This document shows, piece by piece, positions 1 to 11,627 of a DNA stretch of 64,000 bases. A model generated the notes under the pieces. That model worked only from the letters and a program-made list of their open reading frames with translations. It ran no database searches and was not told where the DNA came from. Within the stretch, counting starts at the first letter, position 1. The number at the start of each line of letters is the position of its first letter. This stretch comes from Orthosia cruda (lineage: Eukaryota; Arthropoda; Insecta; Lepidoptera; Noctuidae): assembly GCA_964057195.1 (NCBI GenBank), contig OZ059826.1:11346001-11410000 (forward strand), written 5' to 3'. The position numbers and the translations under genes were made by a program.

Positions 1-1170
1 GCTGATGATGTGCTCATGAGTTGTGAGCCGCAGGGGGAAGAAGAGGCTGGCAACGTTGGCCACGCATTGAATAAATGTTTATTGGTCATGCGAATAAGGC
101 ATAGGCACAAGCCAGGGTATTAGTATAACCCAGTGGGTTTCTTAAAGTAATAGTCATAACTGAAACAGACTTTGCTAACGGGGCATAGCCTTTGCAAAGG
201 ATGTCGAGTTGCTCCAGTTTATGTCTGATGTTTAAAAGAATAAATGCATTTATAATAATAAACCCTAGTGCAAGCTCTATGAATAGGATTAGAAATTCGA
301 TGCGATCCAGCCTTTCCTTCTCTAGCCTGATAAACGCACGAGATCGAAAATTTGTATCATATCTGAATTTTGAGATTAAACCCCATCCGGGTCGATGTGA
401 GTTGATGCATCATTCTTGTGTTGGGAGGACGCCTTGTTCCTTTTTCAGAGTTTTTGGTCAAGGAGGTTGAAGCATGACGGCGTACATTTGTTCGTGCGTG
501 TGTGCACGACAGCTGAAGTTAAAATCACATATCGGAGCGTCCGAAAACTCGTTTGTCATGATTAAGCCTTCCCCTTTTAAGGGTCGTACCTCAATTGTAA
601 ATGTGATTCCTCTGTTAGGTAAATGTTCGGGTTAGGATGAGGTAGGATTCATGTAACCTTCCAAGACATAGAATAGAAGCACTTTATATGATTCTGCGCG
701 TCTACTCGTAGGGGCGTAGCTCATGTGAGGACTCTGCTTAACTAGAAGGCAACCTACTTGCCTATATTAACACTGGCAATAAGTATTACTTGAAGGGTAA
801 TATGAATTTAGAACATAAAATAAATGAAGATGTGTTTGCTAGACTTTTTCCGTGTAAATAAGGGCTCCTCTGAGCTTTGATATGTTAGTCCGATAGAAGG
901 TGCCTATGGGTAGGCACCTTGCTGCTGAAATATAACTAGAACAGTGAATCCAGAGTTTTATTTAAGTAGCGCTTTCTGGCTACGTCCCCACAGTACTTAT
1001 TTAACTGATCTAGGTAGATTCTCAATTGTGAAACGCAAAATACTCAAACGCTTCCTAAATTATTTGACACTGATTTGACAATACTCAACTGATTATTGCT
1101 GTTTTACTGAACTCAGAAATCGGCCCTAATTCGTTTAAGAAAGTCAGAGTTTTATTTATTTCCTCGCAAA
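1..1170. other. Non-coding stretch, no recognised feature
   Basis: AT-rich DNA without a convincing gene. A 92-codon open frame at 192-470 (+) has no family motif that I recognise and no splice context, so I treat it as chance. No tRNA-like boxes, terminal repeats or long tandem repeats were seen. Confidence 0.4.
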
Positions 1171-1175
1171 TATGT

Positions 1176-1300
1176 TATAAAACGTCGTATGACATACGTG
1201 CGCTTTGATAATTACGTATGACCTTGCTTTCTTGTAGCCCTCGCTTACGGCTCGGGGTAGCAATATCGCCTCGGCTGTAATTTTCAACTTACCACACTAC
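1176..1300. repeat. Degraded foldback repeat with 'ccctcgcttacggctcgggg' core
   Basis: The stretch has the layout aaaacgtcgtatgacatacg ... ccctcgc-ttacg-gctcgggg. The same layout, better preserved as a hairpin, occurs at 33730-33845, so both look like copies of one dispersed non-autonomous foldback family. The inverted arms are poorly preserved here, so the boundaries are approximate. Confidence 0.4.
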
Positions 1301-1309
1301 TAAAGGCAA

Positions 1310-1505
1310 AAGTCTGTGAGTGTGTTTCTAGGTTTGTTACTTCTTCACGCTCAAACGGCTGGACGGATCTAGATGAAATTTGGCACTGACATAGATTATA
1401 CTCAGGATAGCACATAGGATATAGGATTCTTATCCCGGGAATATGTTCCCCCGGGATAAATCTCTACTACCACGAGGGCGAAGCCGCTGGCAGAAGCTAG
1501 TAATA
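1310..1505 (+). repeat. Dispersed repeat, 'cttcacgctcaaacggctg' family
   Basis: It reads agtctgtgagtgtgtttctag, then gttacttcttcacgctcaaacggct, then gaaatttggcactgacatag, and ends with a cccggga hairpin and gaagccgctggcagaagctag. A second copy with the same order of blocks lies at about 17848-18058, and pieces occur near 52610. The type is common in moth and butterfly genomes. I cannot assign a class from one window; a Helitron-related origin is possible. Confidence 0.5.
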
Positions 1506-1754
1506 AATAAACTTGATGCTTACAAATGATACTCTTTGTTATAGTGTATGGGTAACATAGTAATTAATTAGTATAATGAAATTGGTTTTTAAATTTATAA
1601 CGTAGAAAGTTATCGCGGCATGTAAATTGAGAAACGTCATAGGACTTCTTAGATTGTCACGATTTTAAAACGCATAACTTTTTAAGACTTCTTAAAGAGG
1701 TAATTAGACTACCTCCAGTGGAGTTACTAATTGATCTTGTAGTTCTTCTCGTCG

Positions 1755-2090
1755 GGTCGCTACTCAACTCTTTTTAATCAACTTCCCAACCCCAATGATG
1801 GAGAAGCTCGCACGTCTTCAACCAGCTTTGGTCAATCGCTCGTCTCCGCTGCTCCTGCACGACAACGCGCAACCTCATACTACAAAGTAAACGGTCTCCA
1901 AGTTACAAGTGGGGTTGGAAGCTCCTCCGCCATACTGCACTTACTGACTTCTACTTTTTCCAGAATTTGGAGAACTTCTTGGCGAGAAAAAAATTAAATA
2001 ACCTAGAGGCAGTACAAAATAGTATCCCATCCCTTAGCCCCGCTGTCACATGTTCCAGCGTGCCAGCAGTTCCCCTACCGTAGTCTATTC
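1755..2090 (+). pseudogene. Mariner (DD34D-type) transposase remnant
   Basis: The frame starting at 1798 reads M-M-E-K-L-A-R-L-Q-P-A-L-V-N-R, then L-L-L-H-D-N-A-Q-P-H-T. This is the mariner block around the second catalytic Asp (HDNARPHTA type). A stop (TAA at 1888) follows. Another frame resumes at about 1938 with T-D-F-Y-F-F-Q-N-L-E-N-F-L-A, then K-K-L-N-N-L-E-A-V-Q-N, which matches the block around the third Asp. So there is at least one in-frame stop and one frameshift within 100 codons. The N-terminal helix-turn-helix part, the first Asp block and both terminal repeats were not found. It is a dead fragment of a cut-and-paste transposon. Confidence 0.75.
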
Positions 2091-2099
2091 ACGGGAGTG

Positions 2100-3540
2100 A
2101 AGTCCTGTGAAAACTATAATTTTAGTAAAATACCGGCAGCTCCTGAGTCTATCAAAACAAAACCGGAAATGACGATTATGTAGCTTCGAAACCTTAAACA
2201 ATGATGTATCTACGAACTCCACTAGTTCAGTCACTGACACTACTATTCCTTAGCTGTGCGCACAATAAAAGTATTAGCAAAACGATTTGTTCGTATGGGA
2301 GGGATGTCTACCATGTGCCAATGGCGCATGACCGTACGTCTTGTAGTCCGATGATGGAAAGGGGTAGGTGGAATCAAATGCGTATCTCCTTAACATAAAT
2401 ACCACACAAAACATTGGCAAGGAAAGTAAGTCTCCACCTACAGATTTAGACTTTGCGAGGCAAATGGAACACAGTGAAGGCTTTATCTTTGCAAGACTAT
2501 AGTCCAACAGAGCTTGCACGGTTAAAGTAGATCGATCGAAGGATAAACTGAATTTTATTTAGTTATTTTCTCGCTTGGAAACAGGTATCTTCTTCACTTG
2601 TGTGTTTGTTCAGTCATGTTTTAATAGTTTCTTTAATGGTGTGTTTGTCTGGATGTTTGAAGAGATTTTTGGTAGGGCCAAAACGTATGATTTCACGATA
2701 GCTAAATGCTAATATGACAGCGTCATCGACATTAGAATGTAATGTGTGATGGAATAAATGTGACGCCAGTATAAAGTTTTAAGTTTTCACTGCTGTTGGC
2801 AGACCCCATGACTGCCTTTTTTAAATTGATATCTCGAAACCTGTAAAAAATAATAAGACAAAAAAGAAGATCTTAGATGAATGTGCCCAAGCGTTTTAAA
2901 ATCAATGCTTAACAGAGACAGCACTGCAATCATCTGACGTCACAAGAAAAAAACCCTACAGTGGCGTCACTTCATTTAATAACGACGTTTTGAGTGACGA
3001 GAGTAGAGGTAAAACTTCAAAAAATTTAAATACCCTCCAAATTGACTGTTACCAAAAATGTATAATTCAATGCCATGACGATTACCTACTTACATCTGTT
3101 TGGATATGGTTTAGATAGGTAAATTTAAAAACTATCGATGTCAATGATGGATAGTTAGTTTCAAATGCAATTTGTTTTGCATTGTCCCTAATGTTATTAC
3201 AGATATTTGCATAAATGCAATTTGGTGTGTGACTAGGAATCCATTAAACGTATGATTGTATTCTAAAATCAATATTAAACAGACAAACACTTTTATGGGT
3301 TTTACTATTTATTAAAATGTCACAGTTTGAACTAGCCTATTATTTTACCGATTTGCATGATGGGTATTTTAGGTACTTCTCGTTAGAGAGGTGGTCGCAA
3401 GCGTGATGTCCAGGGGGTCTCAATCATTACGGAGTGAATCCTACTTCGTGATGATTAAATTTTTAAGAAGGGTACACATAGGGAGTAGGTACATCTGTCA
3501 AATTGTGTTTTCATTCATTAGTAATTCGGGCAGGAACGAA
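2100..3540. other. Non-coding stretch, nothing recognised
   Basis: Open frames here (65 codons at 2201, 81 codons at 2519-2274 on the minus strand) are short and show no domain signature. I saw no terminal repeats or tandem arrays. Confidence 0.35.
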
Positions 3541-3607
3541 TTTTGCGTCCGAAAGTGATAAGGGAAACGCCGCGTAACGAAGGCCGAAACTACGGACTTC
3601 GTGCTTA

Positions 3608-3772
3608 GGGAGTAGAGCCCCTGAGGCTCTAGACAAGTGGTGTTCGAGTGGTCAGCGAAGGTGATAATCGAGATATCAAGGGATTGATCACGTGATTTTA
3701 CGATACCATCGAATTTTGCCTTTTTTGCAATGATAGAATGTCTCTTGTCTAGGGCCTCTGGATTCTACTCCC
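3608..3772. repeat. Imperfect inverted repeat (foldback), ~165 bp
   Basis: The block gggagtagagcccctgaggc at 3608 returns as its reverse complement, with several changes and one indel, at 3744-3772 (cttgtctagggcctctggat...). The arms are about 29-30 nt and the loop about 106 nt. It contains a short inner hairpin, gagcccctgaggctc. It is probably a small MITE-like insertion, but no target-site duplication was confirmed. Confidence 0.45.
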
Positions 3773-3899
3773 AAATCGAGCAAAGTATTATCGAGTTTTC
3801 CTTCTAATGTCTTTGTTCCAGCCGGAATTTATGATTTGTGTCCAGTTTATGGCAAAAGCTCGTCACTAGTTACATACGAAAAAAAAACAAAACAAGGCT

Positions 3900-4000
3900 T
3901 CATTAGTCTAGTACTTCTAAGGGCTACTGCAGTAAATGAGGTCTTGGGTTCGATTCCCGGGCCATGCAAAGTGTAATTGCAGCCAGAGCCTTGAACATCG
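3900..4000 (+). repeat. tRNA-derived SINE fragment
   Basis: The run aggtcttgggttcgattcccg contains a Pol III box-B-like motif (GGTTCGATTCC) and is followed by gggccatgcaaagtgtaatt, a form common in tRNA-derived SINEs of moths. There is no complete cloverleaf with a plausible anticodon arm, so it is not a functional tRNA gene. It abuts the LINE 3' end that starts near 4030. Confidence 0.55.
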
Positions 4001-4029
4001 GCGCTGAGTCGCCAGCTTATCGGATTTTT

Positions 4030-4480
4030 ATCGGTTACATTTCGGGGAGTGTGCGTTGGAATTGCACGAAATAATTCCTCCTAGCCCGTTCCATCATCGG
4101 ACTACAAGACGTACGGTAATTCGTCATCGGTGCATTTCGGGAATACTTTTATTATGCGTACAGCAAAAGAGTGGAATTCCCTACTGGAGTCTGTATTGCC
4201 TGATAGCTACAACCTTTGACTTTTTAAGTCAAAAGTGAATACGTTTCTTCTAGGCGCTTCATCGTCGATCACATCATCGCTTATCATCAGGTGAGATAGT
4301 TTTGGCCTAGGTCATGCCAACAGGCTCGCCTCCATAATTGACTAACAGCTCTGCTTACCCTTGGGGAAATATTTGCTCAATGTTCAATTGTGTATTTAGT
4401 TATTTCTAGACAAGCGTGTCTTACCGTCGACCGCATCATCGCTTACCAACTGGTGAGATAGTGGTCAAGCGCGAGCCTAT
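4030..4480 (+). mobile_element. Jockey-like LINE 3' end, degraded
   Basis: The translation near 4074-4210 shows P-F-H-H-R-T-T-R-R-T-V-I, then in shifted frames F-I-M-R-T-A-K-E-W-N-S-L type residues. This is the C-terminal tail of a LINE ORF2. The better-preserved relative is at 22059-22351 inside the palindrome. The terminal sequence 'catcatcgcttaccaactggtgagatagtggtcaagcgcgagcctatt' type appears twice (about 4250-4320 and 4415-4480), so the tail is partly duplicated. The piece is 5'-truncated and frame-broken, hence non-functional. Confidence 0.6.
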
Positions 4481-4885
4481 TAAACATAAAAAATACTTAT
4501 CTAAAATAAACAAAAAAAAACAATTTCGCCGCAAAAGCACTAGCATTCCCAAACCACCTAGAATATGCCCAGAAAAATCATGAAATAATCTTCCTTCATA
4601 CGCTTTTAGTATGTTCCCTAACACAAGTTATTCCAATTATGGCGCTAATGACTCCCTCAATCAATAGAGCCTTGGATTTAATCCTTGTAATGCCGAGCAT
4701 CTTATCAAAGCGGCCCGGTCGAATATAACAAAGGGGGGTTCGCCAGTTACACAAGGGTGTTCGTCTCTTTAGACCACAGGAATCTGAATAATGACTAGAA
4801 GAGACAATGCCCTCGCGGAAGTTATCCCAAGAGAATATGCTCAAGGGTTATAAACAATCAAACAGTCCTTATGGACTCGACACTG

Positions 4886-4941
4886 TTGACACGGGTAGAC
4901 CATATGCTGTATTAACAGGATATGGTCTACCCGTGTGTCAA
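4886..4941. repeat. Strong 56-bp hairpin
   Basis: The arm ttgacacgggtagaccatat (4886-4905) faces atatggtctacccgtgtgtc (4920-4939, continuing to 4941). The stems are about 20 bp with one extra dinucleotide, around a 14-nt loop. It is not linked to any gene that I can see. Confidence 0.7.
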
Positions 4942-4989
4942 GCTTCATCCGAATCCGTTAGGGCGTGAAATGGCTTCAATCAATAATAC

Positions 4990-5915
4990 CCTAGATGTCT
5001 GGGTAAGCGCTTCAAAAACGGGCCGTAAAATAAGAGCACAAATACGGTGGTCTTATTTAAATTAGTATGGTCCAATTATCGCCAACATTAAGAACAAAAT
5101 TCCGCAGTGCGCGTTTAAAAATTAGGTAAAGTACATAGCTTTGTGAATGCAACTTTAAACATTTCATTTAATGTTGAATTTGTATTAATATACATTTATT
5201 TCAACTAGAATTCTTAGAATTATTTAATCTGTATTAAATTGGCGACAATTTTAAAGAGAATTGGGACTGTGAATCTAGTGTATTATTGATGGAAGTGAAA
5301 TGGTAACAAACAGACAAACGTAGTTACTTTAACAATTTTAATATTAGACATTTATATCGGTCTGCATTAGCTACATGGGACTTAAGGTTGCCCTAGTCAA
5401 TCATACTTCCATACAAACGTAGTATGGAAATTACTCCACTGTTTGACGGTGTATGCTCAAAATAAAAAATATATCAATTTGTCTCATCATTGTCTAGCCC
5501 TGTATTGAAACAAAAAGTAAAAAAACGTGTATTTGAGAGCGTCGAAATTTCCTTATTTCAACACTAATTTCAATGCAATTTTGGCCGGAAATAAATACAA
5601 TAAAAAGAAGGAAAATAGCAAGACATTCACCATACATTAGCAGTTAAAACATACATTCAGAAGTTTTTTCACGATATTCATACTCCCAAAGGTTTGTTTA
5701 TAAAATTTTGCGCGCTCTTTTTCTTTCTAAATCATCATCCAATTATTATTTTTATAACATGTGTTTGTATTCGTACGTGCACTAGCTTCTTACTACTTAT
5801 CACGGCTTCTATCCCTTTCGTACATGTTGTCGGATGAGATAGCATGCATTTTAACCTCGACCATAAAATAGTTCAAGCCGCCGACTTGGGTAACCTTATA
5901 TATAACTAGCGAAAT
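4990..5915. other. Non-coding stretch, nothing recognised
   Basis: AT-rich sequence without domain-bearing open frames, terminal repeats or clear tandem arrays. Confidence 0.35.
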
Positions 5916-5919
5916 GTGA

Positions 5920-5985
5920 ATGTACCTCTGCCTAACCCTTCGCGGTATTAAAGCGTGATGTTATGTATATACCTATGTATGTGGT
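5920..5985 (+). repeat. Dispersed lepidopteran repeat fragment ('gcgtgatgttatgtat')
   Basis: The run ctctgcctaacccttcgcgg, then ttaaagcgtgatgttatgta, matches the block repeated inside the palindrome arms near 22975-23030 and 28550-28600 (ctgcttacccccatgggaaaaaggcgtgagtttatgtatg type). Only about 65 bp is recognisable. Confidence 0.5.
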
Positions 5986-5999
5986 AAATTAAATCACAT

Positions 6000-7550
6000 A
6001 GCTTATAAGCAGTCCTTAGTGTCGATATTAAGAGGAGCTAACCAAGCGATGTGGTTATTTATAGAAAAGTTCACAAAACTGGGCAAAATACGCAATGAAG
6101 GTCGGTATACAAACATTGGTAAATATTTTTATTTCACTAAAGAAAAAAAAACATATTACTCGCAGTTTACCACATCTATTCACTTACTAAGCTCCATGTG
6201 GTTCAGTCCAAGATATTAATCATGCCTATGCTACTTAGTACAGAACAATGAAGTTTTGGTAAAACCACGACGTGTTTCATTAATCCGGTTTTGTTGGAGA
6301 ACGCTTTCCTCTTGTACGGGCTTGTGAAATGAATCAACTTGATTAGGCTGTGTCTAGTGGAGGGTAAGTCCCTATTGGAGTAAACATTAGTGAATTTAAT
6401 CTAATGTCATTTTGTGTTTCTGTTAAAGATTTTATTTTTGTGTTGGGTTTTTATTCGCTAGCAGGATGCTGTTGATTTTTTTCGGAATACAGCAATTGAA
6501 CATGACTGTCGCATTTAAGATGAGCTAAGATAAAAAGAAAACCATTCAAGAAGAACGCTGCGACTCTGCGGCAGATCCAGGTGAGGATGGAAATATGTGC
6601 TTGGCTCTTAACGCCCGCAGAATTCCGCACTTCTAAGGCCGCGGGCCAGTGTATATCTTTCTGTTCCTCACAGTAAAGTAGCAGATACGCCTGTGCCTCA
6701 AAGTCAGCTAGATATTATGACAAATGGGATGTCCTACGTCGGTGCGATATTTCAGATATTGAATTTCACCACTCCAAACACTTGCAAAGTTTGACATCGA
6801 CACGATTTGTTACCGGTTCAATCAGTTTAAAAAAATATTTTCACGCATCAAGTAAAAAAAACATATTTTAAATTCAGATCAAAATCAAAACCCAAAACTC
6901 TTTTAGAGTGCCGACATTTTATTGACCAGATCATGTGTGTGTCTTCATTTCTAAGTGGACCGAACGTTAACTATCGTGTGCCCAAATATTGGTGGCAGTT
7001 CTTAAAAATCTTTCCTAACAACATGAATACCTGAACACCCCCTCCAGACCATAAATGCCAAAATGCATGTTTCTATCTTCAAAGATTTACGCTGTGCGTA
7101 ATCTTTAACCACAGTCAACGACCTGTTTGATATATATAGCATACAAGATATAATATTGAGACGCTTATGTATCCAAATATAAATCTGTTAGACACACATT
7201 GACGAAAGATTTTACATTAGACTGATAGAGATTTCTGACTTAATGATTTAATAAAAATATATGGAATTAATATAGGGCGCTTCGAAAAGCAGCTTTTATT
7301 ATCTTGTTTTTATTCTATAATCTTGAAAGAATTTCTAACCCGTTCGATGAAAATATTGTGCGATTACAATTTGTCTTCAAGCCAATAACAAAGATACCTT
7401 CTGATGTCAAAACACTTAGGTACACTTAGCGGATTTTGTAGTCTGCTGTCACGAAACAATATTCATTGCACGGCTCTATCGAAAATCCATTTAATCCATT
7501 TTTTTTTTTTGACTTGTAAATGTTAGATTTTTTGGATAATTAGTTTATAT
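6000..7550. other. Non-coding stretch, nothing recognised
   Basis: It contains a 66-codon open frame at 6019-6219 (+) without recognisable motifs, and A/T-rich DNA. No element ends were found. Confidence 0.35.
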
Positions 7551-7558
7551 AATTTATG

Positions 7559-7590
7559 ATCACGCCTATTATAATTATAATAGGCGTGAT
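7559..7590. repeat. Perfect 32-bp palindrome
   Basis: The sequence reads atcacgcctattataa and then its exact reverse complement, ttataataggcgtgat, with no spacer. It sits in an A/T-rich tract. It may be the relic of a foldback element or a chance cruciform-forming site. Confidence 0.85.
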
Positions 7591-7599
7591 AATAAAAAA

Positions 7600-8310
7600 A
7601 ATATATAATTCCTGAAAGGATTCAACGCAGGTTTAAAAATGAAAAAAAAACGCGTGAACATTATCATCAAGTAAAAAAGGACAATAAGTTTTAAGTCTGC
7701 TTAAAAAGACAAAAGGGACCTAAAACTTAAAGCCGACTAAACAAAAAAGTGTCCAAAGAAATTTTTGAAGAACCTACAATTTTAATGAGAATTAAAAGGC
7801 CAAAGATCAAATCAAGTTCAAGGTTCAGAACAAATTAATTATTAAAATTTGTTTGAAATTCAAAGAAATTACTTGAAAGTAAGCCTAAATGTTAGCTCTA
7901 AATTACGACGAAAATTCACAGAATTGGAAATTTCCTAGCTATTGAATCATTTCATCAGATTTTCAGCGACTCAATTATTTCATCAGATTTCCTAGAGATT
8001 CAATTAAAATCTATTTTCCGCAGATTATTGAACAGGTGACGATAAAGAAGTGTAAAGGCGATTCACTAACAAATCTTATCTGAATCCAAGTTCCTCATAG
8101 TCATAGCGGACTCATCTTAACAAATAATCTTCAAGACATTTTGATTGAATTTATTGGAGATAAAAACTAGCTAACGCCCTCGATTTTACTTGTATTTTGG
8201 GTACAATATATACCCCAATTAAAGGATCCAACAGGGGCATAGTTTATCATCAGACGTTTGCAATAATTACCCAATGCCCAACCAAGAATTTTCGGTTCCG
8301 GGGAATTCCG
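7600..8310. other. Non-coding A-rich stretch
   Basis: A-rich DNA. A motif of the type 'tcaattatttcatcagatttcc' is repeated about twice between 7940 and 8010. No gene or element ends were recognised. Confidence 0.35.
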
Positions 8311-8394
8311 GCCAAAAAAATTGGTTTCCGATTTCGGGCAAAATATGCCCGAATTTCATAAATGGCCTACATGGGCACTTATAAAACGTCGACA

Positions 8395-8465
8395 AAAGGT
8401 GCACGGTTCGGGTCGGTCGTTTCCTATGGAGAAGAACTGGCAAGAATGTCCATGGTTACAATTTA
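8395..8465 (-). repeat. LINE 3'-UTR-like fragment
   Basis: The words 'cctatggagaagaactggcaagaatgtcc' resemble 'ctatggagaagaacgtgcaagaaactcc' at about 26855-26885 (right palindrome arm), itself the inverse of 24735-24775 in the left arm. In the arms this lies upstream of a LINE-type tail (ttgaaataaagtattttgac). Here only about 70 bp survives. Confidence 0.4.
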
Positions 8466-8519
8466 AAAAAATGTTTTTTTTTACAATATTTCTATGTTAC
8501 AGCATTAGTACTTAGATAT

Positions 8520-8930
8520 GGGGGGACATACCCCTATTTGCCTACTGAGTTTTCCTATAGTGGCCTCCTTCACCAACCTTACGTTATGGAAAGCGGCACA
8601 CTATACCAGGCAACCCCTTACGAGGTGTCTGGGATCATCTTCGGTAGGTCACGCCTCCGAGAGCACTCGCCCCTGGTACTCAAGAGAAAATGTGAGTTGC
8701 ACCGTGATTACTCACTACCATTTGTCCAGAATGGTACCGGAGCAATAAAGCCGCTCACCACACGCACCCCAGCACGCCAGCACTAGTGCAAGCACCAGCA
8801 CCAGCGCAGTTGGTGCTAGCGGATTCAATCCCCGTTAAGGACGCCAGAGAAGCTGGCTCCCATTTCTATATGGGGGGACAACGTAGGCCCGACAATATGT
8901 CGTAAGTAACCAAAAAAAAATATATATATA
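8520..8930 (+). other. Probable retroposed fragment of unknown family, A-rich end
   Basis: A GC-richer block (about 8520-8895) ends at gtcgtaagtaaccaaaaaaa, followed by a (TA)n run. Two overlapping open frames (8518-8748 and 8538-8786) cover the same DNA, neither with a motif I know. The composition change and the A-rich 3' end suggest a retroposed copy, but I cannot name the source. Confidence 0.3.
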
Positions 8931-9257
8931 ATATATAAAAAGTTAACAAATGTTAACTAGCATTGGCCTACAATTGCCTACAATGTTCAAACATTCACAA
9001 AACAATCGGTAAAAGAATCTATACAAAGGTAAAAAAAAATATAACAAGACTAAATTTAACATGTGGCACAAATGTTGTTATCAGTGCTGTAACTATTCTT
9101 AGCAAAGGGCTAAAAAGATGATTATGAACCATTGTAAAAAGTCTAATTAAAAGAAGAAGAACAAAAAAGAAAAATAAGATTGAGAATAGTTAGAGACATC
9201 CACATATTTGTGCCGTTTATGAGTTACTAGGGAAGCCGCATGCGCCGTATGTAAAAC

Positions 9258-10290
9258 CAATTTTTTTTATCTTCAACGTAGTCCGTGATTTTATAATATG
9301 CTTTTTAATAAGGACACGTTTGATGTGATTTTTGAACTTTCCATCGGTCAGTTCTATAACTGACTTTGGCAACCTGTTATTAAAGCGTCTTTGATTATAT
9401 AGTTGTTTAGATAGAGCAATGCAAATAAATGACGCGCTGCTAAAACTGTATCCAATTGCGTGCTATGTGTGAGTACCGATCGTGTACTTATTGTCGATTT
9501 TTGTGGACATACAAAATACATTCCAAAATATAAAGTGAAGGTAGTGTCAGTATATCGATCTCTTTAAAATTATCTCTGAGGGACTCGCGAGGACCCATTT
9601 TATAGATCGCGCGGATTGCCCTCTTTTGTGAGATGAAAATTGAGTCAACATCTACTGCTGATCCCCGCAGCAGAATGCCATAAGACATAATACTGTGGAA
9701 ATAAGCATAGTACACTAACCTAGCTGTTGCTACATCTGGTAACTACCTTATTTTCCTTCCTTCATATGCAGCTGAACTTAACCTACCCGAAAGAGTTCTA
9801 ATGTGCGCGCCCCACTGCAATTTTGAATCGATAGTAATCCCTAAGAATACAGTTTCCGTTATAACTTCAAGATTTTTGCCGTCAAGATTTAAGTTTAGAT
9901 CACGTTGTGATACATTTGGTAAAGAGAACTTAAGACATTTTGTTTTTTTTGCATTCAGTAAAATATTGTAAGCTGCGAACCATTTTGAGAGAATAATTAG
10001 ACTTTTTTTGACATGTAAGACATCCGTATCTTTCCTATCTATTTTAAAAATTTGTGAAGTTAGTTCTATTTGTGATTATCATCAGCAAATAGAATTATGT
10101 CCGATAATTTGGCCGTCATAAAAGGGAGATCATTAATGTAAACAAGAAGGAAGAAAGGGCCGAGCATTGAACCTTGGGGCACGCCCATCTTGACTAGAGA
10201 CCCGCCCCATTAACGTCGCCCTATTAAAATTTACTTTTTTCTGACTGTTTGATAAATAGGAAAGCACAAGATCAAGCTCGAATTCCGTAG
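9258..10290 (-). pseudogene. Jockey-like LINE fragment: RT C-terminal part and 3' UTR
   Basis: Read on the minus strand from 10290 down, the translation gives L-D-L-V-L-S-Y-L-S-N, then G-V-P-Q-G-S-M-L-G-P-F-F (near 10180), then I-L-F-A-D-D (near 10095), the RT palm active-site motif. It ends with a 75-residue segment at 9715-9488 of the type Y-F-H-S-I-M-S-Y-G-I-L-L and Q-K-R-A-I-R-A-I-Y. Stops and frameshifts separate these blocks. The same C-terminal block occurs at 58790-59265 (+), so these are two copies of one LINE family. The 5' half (endonuclease, N-terminal RT) is absent, as expected from 5' truncation on insertion. Confidence 0.75.
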
Positions 10291-10299
10291 TGGTTTAAT

Positions 10300-11620
10300 T
10301 TACAGATCAATGTGTTGTGACCAGGTGGCAGTAAATGTTCTAATAACCGTCAAACTGCAAGTGCGACTACTAAGAATAGCATTTTGTGTTCGATTTTCAG
10401 CTCTAGCAGTGTTATTGGCTATTTTCTATATGAACAACTCAGTAGCAGCTGGACTTTTATTGTTTTGCATTGTCCTACTTCACGTCTAAATGCCTAATTT
10501 TCATCATTGAGTTTAAACATTAAGTGGAAGTTCGTTAGATGCAAGAAACATAGGACCAGTGGATGTGGTAACGCTTGAAAGAGGCCTATATCAAGCAACG
10601 GACGTCTTTCGCCTCAAATTATGACGAAGTTATCCTGTAAAATGTTTCTCTCATCATTATTATAAATTTTCACTACGGAACCAACCCTGAAAATGTTGTA
10701 TTGTAGCATGATTATTATAAAGAAAATAAACCAGTTGTGATTTGGAATTGCTGTTTATTTTTTGCTTTCCTAAATTATAACTAAAATAACTCTACACAAT
10801 ATACTGATCAGATGCTTTTCATATTCTGTGACGTCGGAAGACCTTTTCAGCGAAATACATATATGTAAGATGTTAAGTTAACTTCTCAAAAATGAAGAAA
10901 ATAAGACGCGGAGACATCTAAATCTAAATCAATTAAATAAGTCGAGCTTTCCTCAGTAAAGTCTTTTTCTACAAAATAAGTCAGATTCATGAAGACGACC
11001 CAAGGAGACAAGCTCGAGATTAGACCTTTAATTTATTACCTAAGGACGCTGGTTTAGTCGGAAGCAGAGTTTCATTGTGTTCAAATTACAGTGACATGGA
11101 ATTCTAGAGTGGTACGAGTTTAACTACGAAGGGGATTGTAATACTCGTAGGAAGTACGCGTGAACTTTTATTTGTGGAGGAATAATATTCTTCAGTTTTT
11201 TTGGTAAGGTTATGCAAATTTTGGTTTATATATATTACACATTCAACTTCTTTAAATTATTGATTAGTTATTTGTTTGTTTAGCATGAATTAAATGAGTC
11301 TAGTTTTTAAAGCTCCTTGCTTAGCCCGCCTTGCAATAAAATAGTATTGCAAAATGAAGAGGGTTCCGTAACACGAAGCCAGAGTGTATATCTTACTAGT
11401 ACAAGTTTTCACAATCATAACTAAAAAGTTTACCTCGTGTGTCCCGGGCATTATGACCATGTGTTAAATACGCATATAGAATAGGTAATGTCGTGATAAA
11501 GAAATCCAGTCAGCAAAGTTTTTAATGAATCTCCGTAGGGTGCATCGCGGGGTCGCACATGTTAATGAAACAAGCATAAGATGGCCATTTATTATATTAA
11601 AATTTCTTACTATGCTAACC
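10300..11620. other. Non-coding stretch with one RTE-like tail
   Basis: The only recognisable piece is at about 10575-10630 (+): 'gaggcctatatcaagcaacggacgtctttcgcctcaaatta', a degraded 3' tail of the RTE/BovB-like family seen better at 17403-17735 and 20466-20530. The remainder shows no gene or repeat that I can support. Confidence 0.4.
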
Positions 11621-11627
11621 CAAGCAC

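Noticed and set aside
3940..3975. A tRNA gene (GGTTCGATTCC box)
   Set aside because: Only the B-box half is present, with no acceptor stem; the context is a SINE fragment fused to a LINE tail.
6019..6219. 66-codon frame as a small gene
   Set aside because: No motif, no splice signals and ordinary AT-rich composition.
8518..8786. A host gene at 8518-8786
   Set aside because: Two overlapping frames, neither with a recognised motif, lie in a block with an A-rich end that looks retroposed.
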